A stretch of 64,000 nucleotides of DNA from Acanthosepion pharaonis (taxonomy: Eukaryota; Mollusca; Cephalopoda; Sepiida; Sepiidae): assembly GCA_903632075.3 (NCBI GenBank), contig CAHIKZ030005494.1:380001-444000 (forward strand). Direction: 5' to 3'. Below the pieces are notes generated by a model, which had not been told where the DNA came from, made no database searches, and saw only the letters and a program-made list of their open reading frames with translations. A program made the translations under genes and the position numbers. Numbering within the stretch: position 1 is the first letter of the stretch; the number at the start of each line of letters is the position of its first letter. Of the stretch, positions 44,980 through 56,183 are shown piece after piece.

Positions 44980-45570
44980 AGCTCCTGTATGAATGCCTTA
45001 CTTTCTCAATACATTAATGGATGCATACATAGCACAGCAGTTGTCAGTGAAGAAAATGAGATCGGTGTGCAGAGTTCAAATTCCAGCCAAGATCATAGCA
45101 TTCACTTTCACACAATTATCCTAGGGAAATATGTATCTATATTTCTGAGAAGAGGTATTGTCACTATTTACATTGTTCGGACTCTTGCTCTCATCCTTAT
45201 TGTCATATTCACAACGTTTTGGCCATTGTACTCTTTGGTCTTCCCCAGGTGATATGTTGGAATTTTAAACCAAATCCTTTATTTCATCCACCAGGGTAGA
45301 TTGTTCTACTTCCCCATACCATGACTTTTCTGGATATCTCAGTTATCTCCCTTTAGTAACTCAATTCTCCAAGTTATTGTTCATGTCTGCTGCGGCCAGA
45401 TATTAAACTCACAACTGTTTGGGTCAAGTCACTTCAACACTTATCCACTGGGCCATGTGTTCTTGGGGATACCTATCTCTTTCCACTTCCAGCTATGGGT
45501 TAAATAGCAAGGCAGACTGGGCTCTGTAACCTTGAATGGCAACTAATCATGATGGATAATTGAATTCAAA
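44980..45570 (+). mobile_element. OR-like SINE interrupted by SINE 2
   Basis: Sense OR-like head and body at about 44,990-45,134 (B box GAGTTCAAATTCCAG at 45,078) stop at CCTAGGGAAATATG. They resume at 45,457 with TTGGGGATACCTATCTC, AGCTATGGGTTAAATAG and TTGAATGGCAACTAATC. The gap is filled by an antisense SINE 2. Confidence 0.65.
45135..45456 (-). mobile_element. SINE 2, near full-length
   Basis: From the tail end CTATATTTCTGAGAAGAGG (45,138) to the head at 45,456. On the minus strand CATGGCCCAGTGGATAAG is an A box and GTGAGTTTAATATCTGG a decayed B box, giving a tRNA-like head. The 3' domain is weakened. Confidence 0.65.
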
Positions 45571-45797
45571 TTCTGTGACATCCAGCCAGCAGAGTGGCAA
45601 CAACTAATGGCTGTAATACCATAATGCTATGACCAGTGGAAATGAATTGTCACCTGACAGTCTGAGTGACCAAAGTAATCAAAATGATATTAATAATACG
45701 AGAGAGGTGCAATTTAATTTCTTTTTTTTTTTAAATTCTTTTGTAACTCTCTAATCCATCTTTTTTTAATAGCTTTTAATTACTGTATTTGATGGTA

Positions 45798-45951
45798 CAG
45801 TGTAACCCGGATATAAGAGAGTTGTCGGGACCGGAGAAGAAGTCTCTTATATCCGGGTTTGGTCTATTTTGTTTAGGTAAGTATGGCTCTAATTTGGGAC
45901 CAGAGAAAATCTCTCTCGTATCTGGGTTTCTCTTATATCCGGGTTACACTG
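45798..45951. mobile_element. pogo/Tigger-like MITE
   Basis: 154 bp with perfect ends CAGTGTAACCCGGATATAAG and its complement, flanked by TA (45,796-45,797; 45,952-45,953). The ATATCCGGGTT word recurs twice internally. No ORF. The TIR start CAGT and TA duplication fit pogo-type elements. Confidence 0.8.
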
Positions 45952-45953
45952 TA

Positions 45954-46426
45954 TATCCAAAAGGAAGAAAACAATAAAAATCAAGCAATTCTTACAATCG
46001 AGCAAAACAGTACAGTTGCCATTAGAATTTTATTCATCTTCAAATCCATAAAATTCATCGTCTTCGTTATTCAAACTCTGATACTCAGTTTATTACATGA
46101 AGTTTGTACGCAACATTGTAGCTTAACCTTATTTCTTGCTGTTGTCATGTCTCAAGGAGTGAAATTCAGTCAAACATTTTCCTTTATATGATCTTTACAA
46201 CCTGCGTCTTGTAAACATCTTAGTGGAATAATTAGGATATAAAAATTTTGATTGTATTTATACCAATGCAACCAGAAGTTATCATAAGAAAAATATTAAT
46301 GAAACAAATATATTTTACAAATATATAATTTCATTTTATTGCATATAATTTTAGTGAAACAAAGTACAAATATTAAACATGATGAAATTAATATAATGAA
46401 TATTATCAATGATAACACTTTTAGTT
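45954..46426. other. No gene recognised
   Basis: AT-rich; short frames only. Confidence 0.4.
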
Positions 46427-46880
46427 TGGTTTGGTTTATTTTGTTTAACAGCATATCAGCCTCAATGGGTTATTTAATGCCGACAACATTTTTAGGATAG
46501 ATTCGTATGAATAGAGTATGTATTCTTTGGTTTAGATTGGTTTGGTTTATTTTGTTTTACGGCATATCAACCTTAATGGTTTATTTAATGCTGACAAAAA
46601 TTTTTATTGCTGGTAATATTTTGTTTTGTCAAAAATCTGTTTCTGGCAATATATTTCCTTCAAAATTGTATTGCTGGTAATAATTTTCTTCAAAAAGTAT
46701 TGCTGGTAACAGTTAACTATTTGCCCATAGCTGGGACCCTAACAGGTGCTACCACTCTGTGTCAGAGTGGACCTGGGAAAACCAGCAATTAAGAGGTGGT
46801 TCCACGCTCCTCAAAACCTCCTGATCAGAGGCCTTGCTGCTGGACGTAGTTTAACATCTTACCCAGGACGCAATAACACT
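46427..46880 (+). repeat. Interspersed repeat B, two overlapping copies
   Basis: A short first copy (46,427-46,497) and a longer one (46,525-46,880), both starting TTGGTTTGGTTTATTTTGTT. Middle: repeated ATTGCTGGTAAT. End: CCATAGCTGGGACCCTAACA, CAGCAATTAAGAGGTGGTTC and GGACGTAGTTTA. The end segment resembles the tail of the OR-like SINE, so it may be a related SINE. Confidence 0.75.
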
Positions 46881-47159
46881 TTTAATCTGCATAATAGCCT
46901 TTTAAATAATGACAATAGGTATATGAAAATTACTCTCAAGTCTAAGCTAATAGGAGTTACCAGGTAGCTAATTTCAGCCGACTATCATGAATTTTAAACC
47001 TACATATGGTGTATAAGACACAGGGGAATTTTAAAAGATATTTTTAGTAAAAAAAAAGGTCCGCCTTATATGCCACCAAATAGGGTAATTCCTGTTATTG
47101 ATCAGAATATAATGCAATCATTGAATATACTATTTTACAAAAAGAGAATTTTATTTTGC

Positions 47160-47640
47160 TAAGTTTATCAATATCTATTATGACTGATGCTAACCTCCAG
47201 GAAAGAGACTCATTGCAACTTCTCAGACTAACATTCTGAAGCAGAATGAGTAAATTGAATCAATTAATAAATCTGCAGCTAGGAAAGTTGGTTCACTGTA
47301 TAAAGCTAGACAATTTTTCTTGCTAGAATCAATAAGTCTACCATTCATCCTTGCTTTGAATATTGCTGCCCAATCTGGTCTGGTGCTTTTGCTATATATT
47401 AAGAAATTCTTTAGAAAATCCAAAGAAGAATCAGCAATGTTATTGGTTCTGACCTGGCATCTCGTCATCAGTTACTTTCCCACTTTGCCTTTCCTAAAAA
47501 TACTTTCATGGTAACCTCCACAGTACCTTGACTATGAATTTAAGCACAGTGCTAGACTGGCATCAAGATTGCATCCTTTTACAAACTTCTCGCTTATGGA
47601 ACCCCCCCCCACCAGCTTCTGATTCAACTTTGATCTTCAA
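47160..47640 (+). pseudogene. Non-LTR RT C-terminal fragment
   Basis: Plus strand encodes NKSAARKVGSLYKARQFF (47,262), then in other frames RRISNVIGSDLASRHQLLSH (47,425) and KIASFYKLLAYGT (47,570). This matches the C-terminal region of CR1/L2/Jockey-like LINE polymerases. Several stops and shifts. Confidence 0.6.
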
Positions 47641-48454
47641 AAATTTAAATTTAAATCATTATCTTCTGTCTTTTTAATTTCTGTTCTTTTTATTGTTTTC
47701 TCTTAATCGTTTATTTTTCTCATATTCTCTAATACACAGTAACCCCTTGTATCTTAGTGGCTGTATTGCCATGCTTGGGGTGAAATGATAAATAAAAAAA
47801 ATAAAATAAAAACAAAACAAAACAAAGATAAAAAAAAAATTAAAAAAATAAAAAGTAAAAATCAATAAAAATTAACAATGTCCAGAATCGATGACAATTT
47901 CCCCTCACTCATAAAACTATTTCTGTAAAAGACATGCAGACAGATTATTGAAAGAATTCAATCAATAAACAAAAAATAAATATGACAAGACTTTTTTTAA
48001 AATCATATTTTGAAAGTAAAATAAAAAACTAAAATCTACTACAGAAATAGAAGTCAAATATCAAATAAAGTATAATTCCATTATAATGTGGTCCAGAAAA
48101 TGTCATCACAAAAAAAAAAAAAAATTCTTTTTTTTTTATGGATCATTCTTCCTTGTACAGAGTTAAATTTCCAAGCAGAGATTAAACCTTTGGTTAGACA
48201 GAGGAAAGTTTTTCATAGCTAAGCTGGTGTTAGCACGTCAGATCTAATGATGGTCCCTCTGCCCAGATGTACAAAAGTTAAAATCCTCCCGGAGATCACA
48301 CAATTTCTTTAATAAAAATTTCTTGAATATACAAGTTTAATAAATAAACAGAGCATCTACTCAAATAAGAGTATGCACTAAAAATAAAAAAAAAAAAAAT
48401 AAAAAAAATAACAGTTATAAAATCTGTTGGTTTAATAAATTAAGTGTGTGTGTG
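47641..48454. other. AT-rich, no gene recognised
   Basis: A-rich runs at 47,788-47,870, 48,109-48,126 and 48,388-48,412. Confidence 0.45.
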
Positions 48455-49277
48455 CAAAGTGCGATGGGTAAATAGTCGCCATTTTTGCACATGCATATTT
48501 GTTTTTATCAACTGCACAGTAGAGAAAAAGAGTACCATGATGCAGTTCACTCCACTAGAAATTTGGAAACAGCATGTACTGCTTGGCATTGACATCAGAA
48601 GTTCCAATATGAACATTTCAGAGTATTGGGTATCAATCTGAGGACAGTGCAGAGGATTCAGAAAGAACTGGATGTGTCTAATAATGATTACAAGAGTACG
48701 GCAGTTTGCAAAGCTCACTCTGATCATTCTGCTAAGTATTCCTGAATTTGTTGCTGAGGGCCTCAAACTCAACACAGAAGCCTAGAACAAGTGCCTTGAG
48801 GAGGCAAGTGTTTCCCTGGGTCAAGAGGGTGGCTGCTAGAATATTATGTCTGGCAATAAGACTCTGCACTATGCCACACAAGCAAGAGAACCCAGTCATG
48901 GCTGTTAGACAATTTCTGCAATCATATCACCTCTTACATCTGGCCACCTAACTCCCCAGACTGAAACCCCCTTCATTATGATGCATTGTGTGCAGTTGAG
49001 TGAGAGACCAACAAAACTTCTTGTAACACCAAAGATGAACTGAAGGCAAGGATTATGGCAGCATTCACCAACTTAAACAAGGAGAAGAGTTGCAGGAGAT
49101 TCCAAAGTCGTCTGGAGGCCATGGTTGAAGACAATGGCGATTTTATTGAATAAATTTACTCTTTAGTATTTCAAGATATTTTTGCATAATTTTGGTAAGC
49201 ATATCAGTTAAAATGAGATGTCAATGTTATTTTCATTTTTGCATAACTTAGATGACAATTTATTCATCGCATCTTGT
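48455..49277 (+). mobile_element. DD37D (maT-like) mariner relic
   Basis: Ends are imperfect TIRs (CAAAGTGCGATGGGTAAAT; right end is its diverged complement ending at 49,277). Transposase pieces: HTH region with MQFTPLEIWKQ and ISEYW..INLRTVQRIQKELD (48,545-48,680); an internal deletion; then GLKLNTEA, PWVKRVAAR, QQDSAPCHT-like, WPPNSPDxNPLHYD (48,765-48,985); then ETNKTSCNTKDELKARIMAA to NGDFIE before TAA at 49,152. Spacing from QQD to the final position is 37. That final Asp is His here, so the catalytic triad is broken. Confidence 0.72.
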
Positions 49278-50689
49278 ATGTTTTAGTAAAATTTTCAGAA
49301 TAGGCTTACAATACAATGTGAGTGTCAAACTATCTGTACTAGTTAAAAACAACTTCTTTTAGGGGTTAGAGATGTTAGCTTTTATCATGCAAACAAACTA
49401 AGTACAAATAGTGTTTTTATTTTTCAATAAATCCACAAAATTTAATCAACACAATATTTTACATATGTGAATAAAAAAAAAATAAAAAAAATAGTTTTAT
49501 ATCTTAATATGGATACCTTGACATTCTATAACTCAACAATCTTTCAACCAATGATTGTTAAATTTTTTTTTTTTTACTCTTTTGACGATAATATTACATT
49601 CAGTTTCTATTGCTTCTAAGAGATTATCTTTGCTTGAATATTTTTTTCACTCTTCTATATGTTTTTTTAATGATTGACTACAAGTTTTCTATTGTATTAG
49701 ATATCTTGAGAGGCTGGAAACCATTACATTAATTTGATGTCAGTGAAACTTTTTTTTGACAATGTGAGCAATAATCAGCTTTGCAGAATATGTAAAAGCA
49801 TTACTTGGTTATGACTTGTACCCAAAAAGTCTTTTCCAAGAACATAGAATAATTCTTTGCATACAAAGAGACCTGTAATTTTACTGCCTACAATATTACT
49901 ACCTCTGATCTTGTTGTCTTAAGTCATGTTGGTTGACTAGTCCCATGAAGGACCCAAACTCTAGAGCGTCCAGCAGGTTCAACCAATGTAGCTCTGCATT
50001 CATCACTGAAAACAGAAATCCATCTTAATGTATTGCATCTAACAAATGTTTATCATTATGATGTTTACATAGAAGTAGCTTGGTTACTTGCATATCTTAT
50101 AAAATGTTCTCTATTTTTGGCATCTCTTGTCGATTTTTCTTCAGAAACAATATATTTTTCTTGCTTATTAAACCTCTAATTTCCCCCAAAATAATCCTGC
50201 CATCTTTAAAGCCAGCTTTTTATCTCCCCCTCCAAAATCCTGTGACTTCTTTAAAGCCCCCTCTTTTTCCCCCAAAAAATCCTATGACTTATTACTAGAA
50301 ATGTTAGTTTTATTGGCTACACATATATGAATTGCTGTCCTTGTTTTTTTTTTTTTTTTTTCTTAAACTGTGAAATTAATAACAACCAACCTAGGTTGAG
50401 ATGTTCAACCAAAGAAGACTGTGCCTCTGACAAGAATCCAACCATTATCCCCTTTTCCTTTAGTGAAACTGCTTCTATAGCCAAAACATGCCTTTATCAA
50501 TTTAACCATAAAGTTCGCACTGATAATGTCCCAAAATTTTAAGTAATAAAAATTCTATATTTATTCTAAAAGCAACTAACTTTTTAAAACAAAAATCATT
50601 CTTACTTCTCACCAATAGTGATTGGCTTTTAATAAAGAGAACTCACGCAGATATAAATAAACAATTTAATCATTATCAGTCCCTTGACT
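49278..50689. other. AT-rich, no gene recognised
   Basis: T runs at 49,564-49,575 and 50,345-50,361. Nothing assigned. Confidence 0.45.
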
Positions 50690-51130
50690 GCTTCAATTGT
50701 TGGCAGGAGGTGGGGGCTATGGTCATAAGAAACAGACAAAATCCTCCAGGATGATCTGTTGGCAATCGGCTCTCAGGAGTTCCGGTATTGTCATGTCCAT
50801 TCACTCTTTGATGTTGTCTGACCAGCTTTTGTATTGTTGCCCCTGTTTGCATCAACCTTCAACAGTGCCTTGCATGACAGTCTTGCAGAGGCTGTTATGT
50901 TATGTGACATAACCATGACATCTTCCGACGCTTAATAGAGGCAAGGAGAGATTCCTGTTGGCCCATGTGACTTTTGACCTTGCTCTATACAGTCATTGGT
51001 TTTGTGAGCCCTGTAGGAGATGCAAAGGAGCTTTCTCAAGCATTTGTTCTTAAATACCTGAATCCTTTCTCCTGTCTTAACCAGGTGTGTCCAAATCTCT
51101 CAACGACAGGGAAGGATGGGCATGAGAAAT
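50690..51130 (-). pseudogene. Non-LTR RT C-terminal fragment
   Basis: Minus strand from 51,110: WTHLVKTGERIQVFKNKCLR (WT..K..ERIQ.F..KCLR), LCISYRAHKTNDCI, GQKSHGPTGISPCLY, then RLSCKALLKVDANRGN and AGQTTSKSEWT. This is the standard thumb/C-terminal order of an RTE/Jockey-like LINE (LLRISYREHKTNDYV in intact copies). Stops at several sites. Confidence 0.7.
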
Positions 51131-53052
51131 TTAATAACTTCCTTTTAAATTGATAAACAAAACTTAAATGAAAAATTAGGTTTGAAGGACTTAATTTTAT
51201 AGGTTTGTTTTATTTGTCTATAAAACCAATAATACGCAAATGTAAGAACCAATTTCACTTTAATAAACAAAACAAGAATATTTTTTCCTGTCCATCTTGA
51301 GTGAGCTATTAACAAACATTTATGTGAAATGCTCAACTGCTTTCTGCAAATGTCGGTTTATGGCCCTCCTGCTCAGAAATATAGTACAGGGAAAGTAGAG
51401 ACCAAATGGCATAATGACTGAAGAATTGATCAAAATCCACATTTATTTCCGAAACATTTTAAATGGCATTTTTATCCTACAACTAATGAGTATAAATGAT
51501 AAAATTAAAAAACAACAATTTTGATTTTGAGACAGTTTAATTTTTTTTTTTTTTTTTTTTAGGAGGGACAAAGTTGTTTTCTAGATTGGTTCTTGGATGA
51601 TGGTGAAAAAAGTTATTCCTGGGCCCTACTCTGTAGAAATGACAAAATTAAACATTTTTAAAAGAAAAGCACAGTGCTAGATAGCTACACAGTTTATGGT
51701 AGTGGTAAAGCAAAGGGGACAATAATATTAGAGTCCTTGTTATCAGTCTGTCCATACTCCTGTTGAACAGTTAACAAAATTATCAAGTCATTGAAAGCAC
51801 CTCAAATAATTTACTGGCTTTAAAAGGAGAAAAAAAAAGTTACACCATGCATGTGTGTATAAAATTATTTTTGTGGTGCTTCAGTTACAACCCCCCCCCA
51901 CCAAACACCACCAAATCCTTCTAACTTTGACAATCTCCAAGACCAAGTGTATCACCTAAAGGAAGACCGAATATACACCTGAAACAAATATTACAAATTA
52001 AGGAATTTAAAGAAAAAAAAAATAGCCACAATTTCTTGGATCTTCCTGGAAAATATCTTAAAATTAAACATTAGGAACACCTGAATAAGGATAACTGAGA
52101 GGAGGGGGGGCTGCCTGGGAAGAGGGGGTTATTAGTTACACCACTATTAGTAGTAATATTACGAACAAAAATGTTATTTATCCCAACCTGGCTACCTGCC
52201 AACCTCTTGTTCCCTTATCATCACGTTCCTTTCTTGAACAAGAAACTAATGTGCCAATGGCTACAGTTTGAATGAATGACGGACGACTATGAATGAGCAA
52301 TTTCTTAGTGCCCGCCCCCGCCTGTTAGGGAGGGGTGAATAGCTTAACTGGGAAGGAGCTGAATGAAAATGCATTTTGAGCATTGAGAGAAAGGGCAGGG
52401 AATCAAAGACTCACAGAGCAAGGTAACAATCCTAGCAGGCCCCTTCTTTGACAATCACTAAGGAAGACCCCCATCCACTAACATGTGAGATAGCTATATA
52501 CAGTGAACGAATGAAACACAGTTTGAAGTAGAGATAAAACAAAGGAAACGATGATACCAGAGTCCTTACTATGTCAGACGATCCATAAACAGTGCATGTG
52601 AGTGTTGTTCCACGACAAAACTCCACCCCATAAAAATGTGAGCAAAGTGGAAAAAAAGAGGATAGATTGTAATAAAAATGATCTCCAAATATAAATAAAA
52701 CAATGAAATTATGACTAAGGTTGTTGCAAGAAGCAGTAAATGTAAGCAGTAATAAGTAATAACAATAATAATCCAAATAAGATTACCAAAATTTGCGCTA
52801 TATTGTGTCTCGGCCACATCAGAACGCTATGTTATCTATGAGTGGGGATGGTGAGAGGATCCAATGAGAGAGAGAAAAAGGTGGAGGAGGAACGTAATAT
52901 TAACCGAAAGTGAAAGAAGTTTAAAGCGATCTATAGTGAGTAAGTGAATGAATGAATGAGTGAGTGAGAGGGTTGGTTGGTGGTTGTGCGAGTGTGTTCG
53001 GCAAGCTATTGACTACAACACCATCTGACCAGGTTCATTATTCTGCAGCCGT
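51131..53052. other. Mixed, no gene recognised
   Basis: T run at 51,541-51,560. From about 52,090 the sequence becomes less AT-rich, with CCCGCCCCCGCCTG (52,312), several CpGs and short GAGTGAGT repeats (52,937-52,972). No exon can be defined. Confidence 0.35.
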
Positions 53053-53096
53053 GTTGCTATGGTGATGTCTGGCTGTAAAGCTGTTGCCTTAGCAAC
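53053..53096. promoter_or_regulatory. Two RFX X-box-like sites
   Basis: GTTGCTATGGTGAT (53,053-53,066) and GTTGCCTTAGCAAC (53,083-53,096) fit the RFX consensus GTNRCC-N2-RGYAAC. The second is a perfect inverted pair of half sites. Starts are 30 bp apart, about three helical turns. RFX factors drive ciliary genes in animals. No gene start is visible nearby, so function is inference. Confidence 0.35.
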
Positions 53097-53121
53097 AAGG
53101 CATTTGATAGGCACACAGTAG

Positions 53122-53124
<3 letters not shown>

Positions 53125-53188
<64 letters not shown>
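53125..53188. repeat. (TA)n microsatellite
   Basis: About 31 TA units directly downstream of the X-box pair. Confidence 0.95.
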
Positions 53189-53193
<5 letters not shown>

Positions 53194-54513
53194 GAAACTG
53201 CGTGTTGTAAAAGACAAGCCAGGCTGTTAAGAAATTACTGACATCTATATTGTCTAAAAATGTCTATACCAGTTTTTAACAGAGACACTAATTTCTACCA
53301 AGGAATTTTTCTCTCCTTCATAGACCAGAAACAACTACTTACTTTAAAAAAAAAACAAAAAAAACTGGCACTATTTACTAATTTATTCAACAAAATATAA
53401 TTCAAAAGAAAATAAATTACTTTAAAATCATTTAAGACTTCAATAACCTTGAATGACATCACAGGAAAGATGTGCTAACAAAAGACTATGTCAAAAACTT
53501 TCTCTAAGGATGACAATGATAGCAAGGAGAAAAAAAAAATGAAAACAGTCATATATTTTTGCGTGAACTGCATTTAAATCCCGTATGCATAAACTAAGTT
53601 ACATTAATTTTTTTTTTAAAATAATTTCTCAGTGACTTTATCAATACTCTCCAATTTGTTTTTACAATTTTTTATAGTAAGTTTCAACAGTTACACTGAA
53701 AATCAAAAAGAAAAGGGCTGTCAATGGTCACACATTATTAAACTTTAATTTGTGACCATTATTAAAGCAAGCATCACTTAAAGTGAATGTACCCAAGTGT
53801 GTAGAGGCACACTACACACATGCATACATACATACATACATTTTAAAATTAAAAATGTTTCTTAAATCTATTATTTTAGTTTTAATTCCAAGCTAATAGA
53901 TTAAAAAATTTAATATTTCCAATAAGCTATATTTCGACCCAAATTTAAATTGACTGGAATGATTTTTTTTTCTTTTTGTTTGGAAATCACTAAAATCAGT
54001 TAAATCTGTCAACACAAAATGCTTTTTATTAAAAAAATGTTTCAATAATAAAATATACTTTTCTGAAACTTTATTTGAGGAAGATTAACTGAGTTAAAGT
54101 TTAATTAATCTGAATAAAAACAAATATTACTTTTAGTTTAAAATATCGCAGAAAAATATTTTTTTAACATAGAGTTGGGTATTTTTATGAGGTATTGAGA
54201 ACTTAATTTTTGGTATTTTTAAGTAATGGGCACATAACTAAAAATTACTTTAATACCATGTGAACACCTTTATATATATATATATATATATTTTTTTTTT
54301 TTTAACTACCCAGTAAATTTTTTAAAAAATTCTAAGTTTTTGTAATATTTTATTGAATTTTAGATCCTCTGGTTTTATAGTCTTATGGAGACGATGGTTG
54401 AACAAATGTTTGAAAATTATCATTAAATTTTAAATTTACTATAATTACCACTCTTCTTTTCTACTAATAGTATGCATAGATGTCTATATTTACAAAAATC
54501 AGCACATTTATAG

Positions 54514-54545
<32 letters not shown>

Positions 54546-54585
54546 AAAAATTCTTTTTAAAATAAGAGGGGGTTCGCTGAATTGT
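53189..54585. other. AT-rich, no gene recognised
   Basis: Contains (CATA)n at 53,820-53,842, (TA)n plus T run at 54,271-54,304 and (CA)n at 54,514-54,540. Confidence 0.5.
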
Positions 54586-55165
54586 AGTATGATTGATTTG
54601 TTTAGATTTAATGGCATATCAATTCCTTATTGGTCATTTAATGCTGAAATTTAATTTTCTTGGGAGCTTTGAAGTAATAAAAAGGTACATGTTATTCTGC
54701 TTTCACAGTTGAATACATGGTAGATGATACTCAGCTTTTGTGCATATGTGTTTGCAGACATAATTACTAGAGGCAGTGATATGTTTTATGGTGTAATTAT
54801 ATTTTAGAAAACAGCTTGATTACTTTAAGAAATTATCAGATATTATATGGATTAATTTCATGAATGAGTTCTTCATGCTGGTCATTTGCCTGATTTTGTT
54901 TATCAACCTCTAAAGGTTATTTAATGCCAAAATCTAAATATTTTAACATATGCCTTCAACTACGAATAAAATGTATTGCTGGTATTTTTACTATAAAAGT
55001 CTATATTTATACTTACATAGTGTTTGTTTTTGTCTGAGGTTTTACAACTTACTCATAGTTGGGACCCTGTACAACCACCCCGGTGGACATGGGAATAATA
55101 GCAATTAAAAGGTGGTTCCATGCTCCTCAAAATTTCTAATCTCCCAATCAGATGCACAACATAGG
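54586..55165 (+). repeat. Interspersed repeat B, diverged copies
   Basis: A partial start at 54,595 (GGCATATCAATTCCTTATTGG) and a second at 54,895 (TTATCAACCTCTAAAGG). The end segment at 55,035-55,130 carries CATAGTTGGGACCCTGTACA and GCAATTAAAAGGTGGTTCCA. Confidence 0.65.
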
Positions 55166-55257
55166 GCCAACCAAATTCAGACTAAAGTGATGTTTTCATT
55201 AATGTAACTACACATGCACACAAAGGATAAAGAGGACCCTAATATTTTTTTAACTTA

Positions 55258-55258
55258 A

Positions 55259-55286
<28 letters not shown>
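55258..55286. repeat. Poly(A) tract
   Basis: A run of about 24. Confidence 0.9.
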
Positions 55287-55289
<3 letters not shown>

Positions 55290-55341
55290 AAGTTCAAAAT
55301 TTTAGCCACCCTCTTTTTCAAGCGCATAAGTAGTTACATCA

Positions 55342-55395
55342 ATATAAACATTACTTTAGTCCAATAAAGTCCTAAAAGACGAAATGTGTCACATG
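55342..55395 (+). other. Degenerate hammerhead-like motif
   Basis: Relative of the 1617 copy: core reads CCAATAA instead of CTGATGA, then GTC/GAC stem II, CGAAA (55,380) and a GTC triplet. Downstream CTTTGTCATT is shared with 1675-1686. The GAAA side is intact here while the CTGATGA side is intact at 1625. Confidence 0.35.
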
Positions 55396-55454
55396 AAAAA
55401 TTTTTCCCACTTTGTCATTAATTTCCTAAACAAAAGTGTCTATAAATCTATGTT

Positions 55455-55526
55455 CTGTCAATAAAACAATAAAAACAATATTCATATTCTGATGAACAAC
55501 ACTGTGAAACACATAGTTATTGACAG
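55455..55526 (+). ncRNA. Hammerhead-like motif with long stem I
   Basis: CTGATGA (55,489-55,495), 3-bp stem II (ACA/TGT, loop ACAC), GAAA (55,506-55,509), C-G stem III and GTT (55,516-55,518). A perfect 10-bp helix pairs CTGTCAATAA (55,455-55,464) with TTATTGACAG (55,517-55,526). Twenty-four extra bases separate that helix from the core on the 5' side, so geometry is off. Confidence 0.3.
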
Positions 55527-55601
55527 CTAACTATTGGTAACATTTTATTTACTGATTTATATATATCTCTACTGTATTCATAGTGGAATTATACTCCATT
55601 T

Positions 55602-55604
<3 letters not shown>

Positions 55605-55679
<75 letters not shown>

Positions 55680-55680
55680 T
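55605..55680. repeat. (TA)n/(CA)n microsatellite
   Basis: About 28 TA units followed by about 10 CA units. Confidence 0.95.
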
Positions 55681-55951
55681 GCATGCATACACAAACATAT
55701 ATATTTTTTGAATAAAAAAAAATTCCAAGAGGATAGAATCCAGGTAGAACTCAATGGAATTGGATCATATTTATGATTCCAATGGAATAAATCATAACCA
55801 TGGAATATTAGTGTTTAAGCCATTTTATAATATATTATTATATACATATATATGTAAGCAAATATATGGATATAGATCCGACAGTATGAAGAAAAATATA
55901 TGGAAAAACAAAAATCAGAATATGCAAATATGCTGTTTCAATGTTATTTCA

Positions 55952-55997
55952 ATGTCAACGTCAGACGTTTTGGTCTAGTAAACCTTCTTCAGGACAT
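55952..55997 (-). ncRNA. Hammerhead-ribozyme-like motif
   Basis: On the minus strand: stem I ATGTC pairs perfectly with GACAT, CTGAAGA core (plus 55,986-55,992), one extra A, stem II GGTT/GACC, AAAA in place of GAAA, stem III CGT/ACG, then a GTT triplet. All three helices form exactly. The G-to-A change in the GAAA box sits at a former CpG, consistent with deamination. Confidence 0.4.
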
Positions 55998-56183
55998 AGT
56001 TATTAAAAAATAAATAACATTAGATGATATTAAAGTCAACATGAAAAGACAATAGATATAATTAGAGTAAGACTAATCAAAACAGAATAACTGAAATTTT
56101 TAAGATCAGCATTCCGTTTCACAATATGAGCATTCCGGCGTGATGCCGACATGATTTAGTTTATATATATATATATACACACA

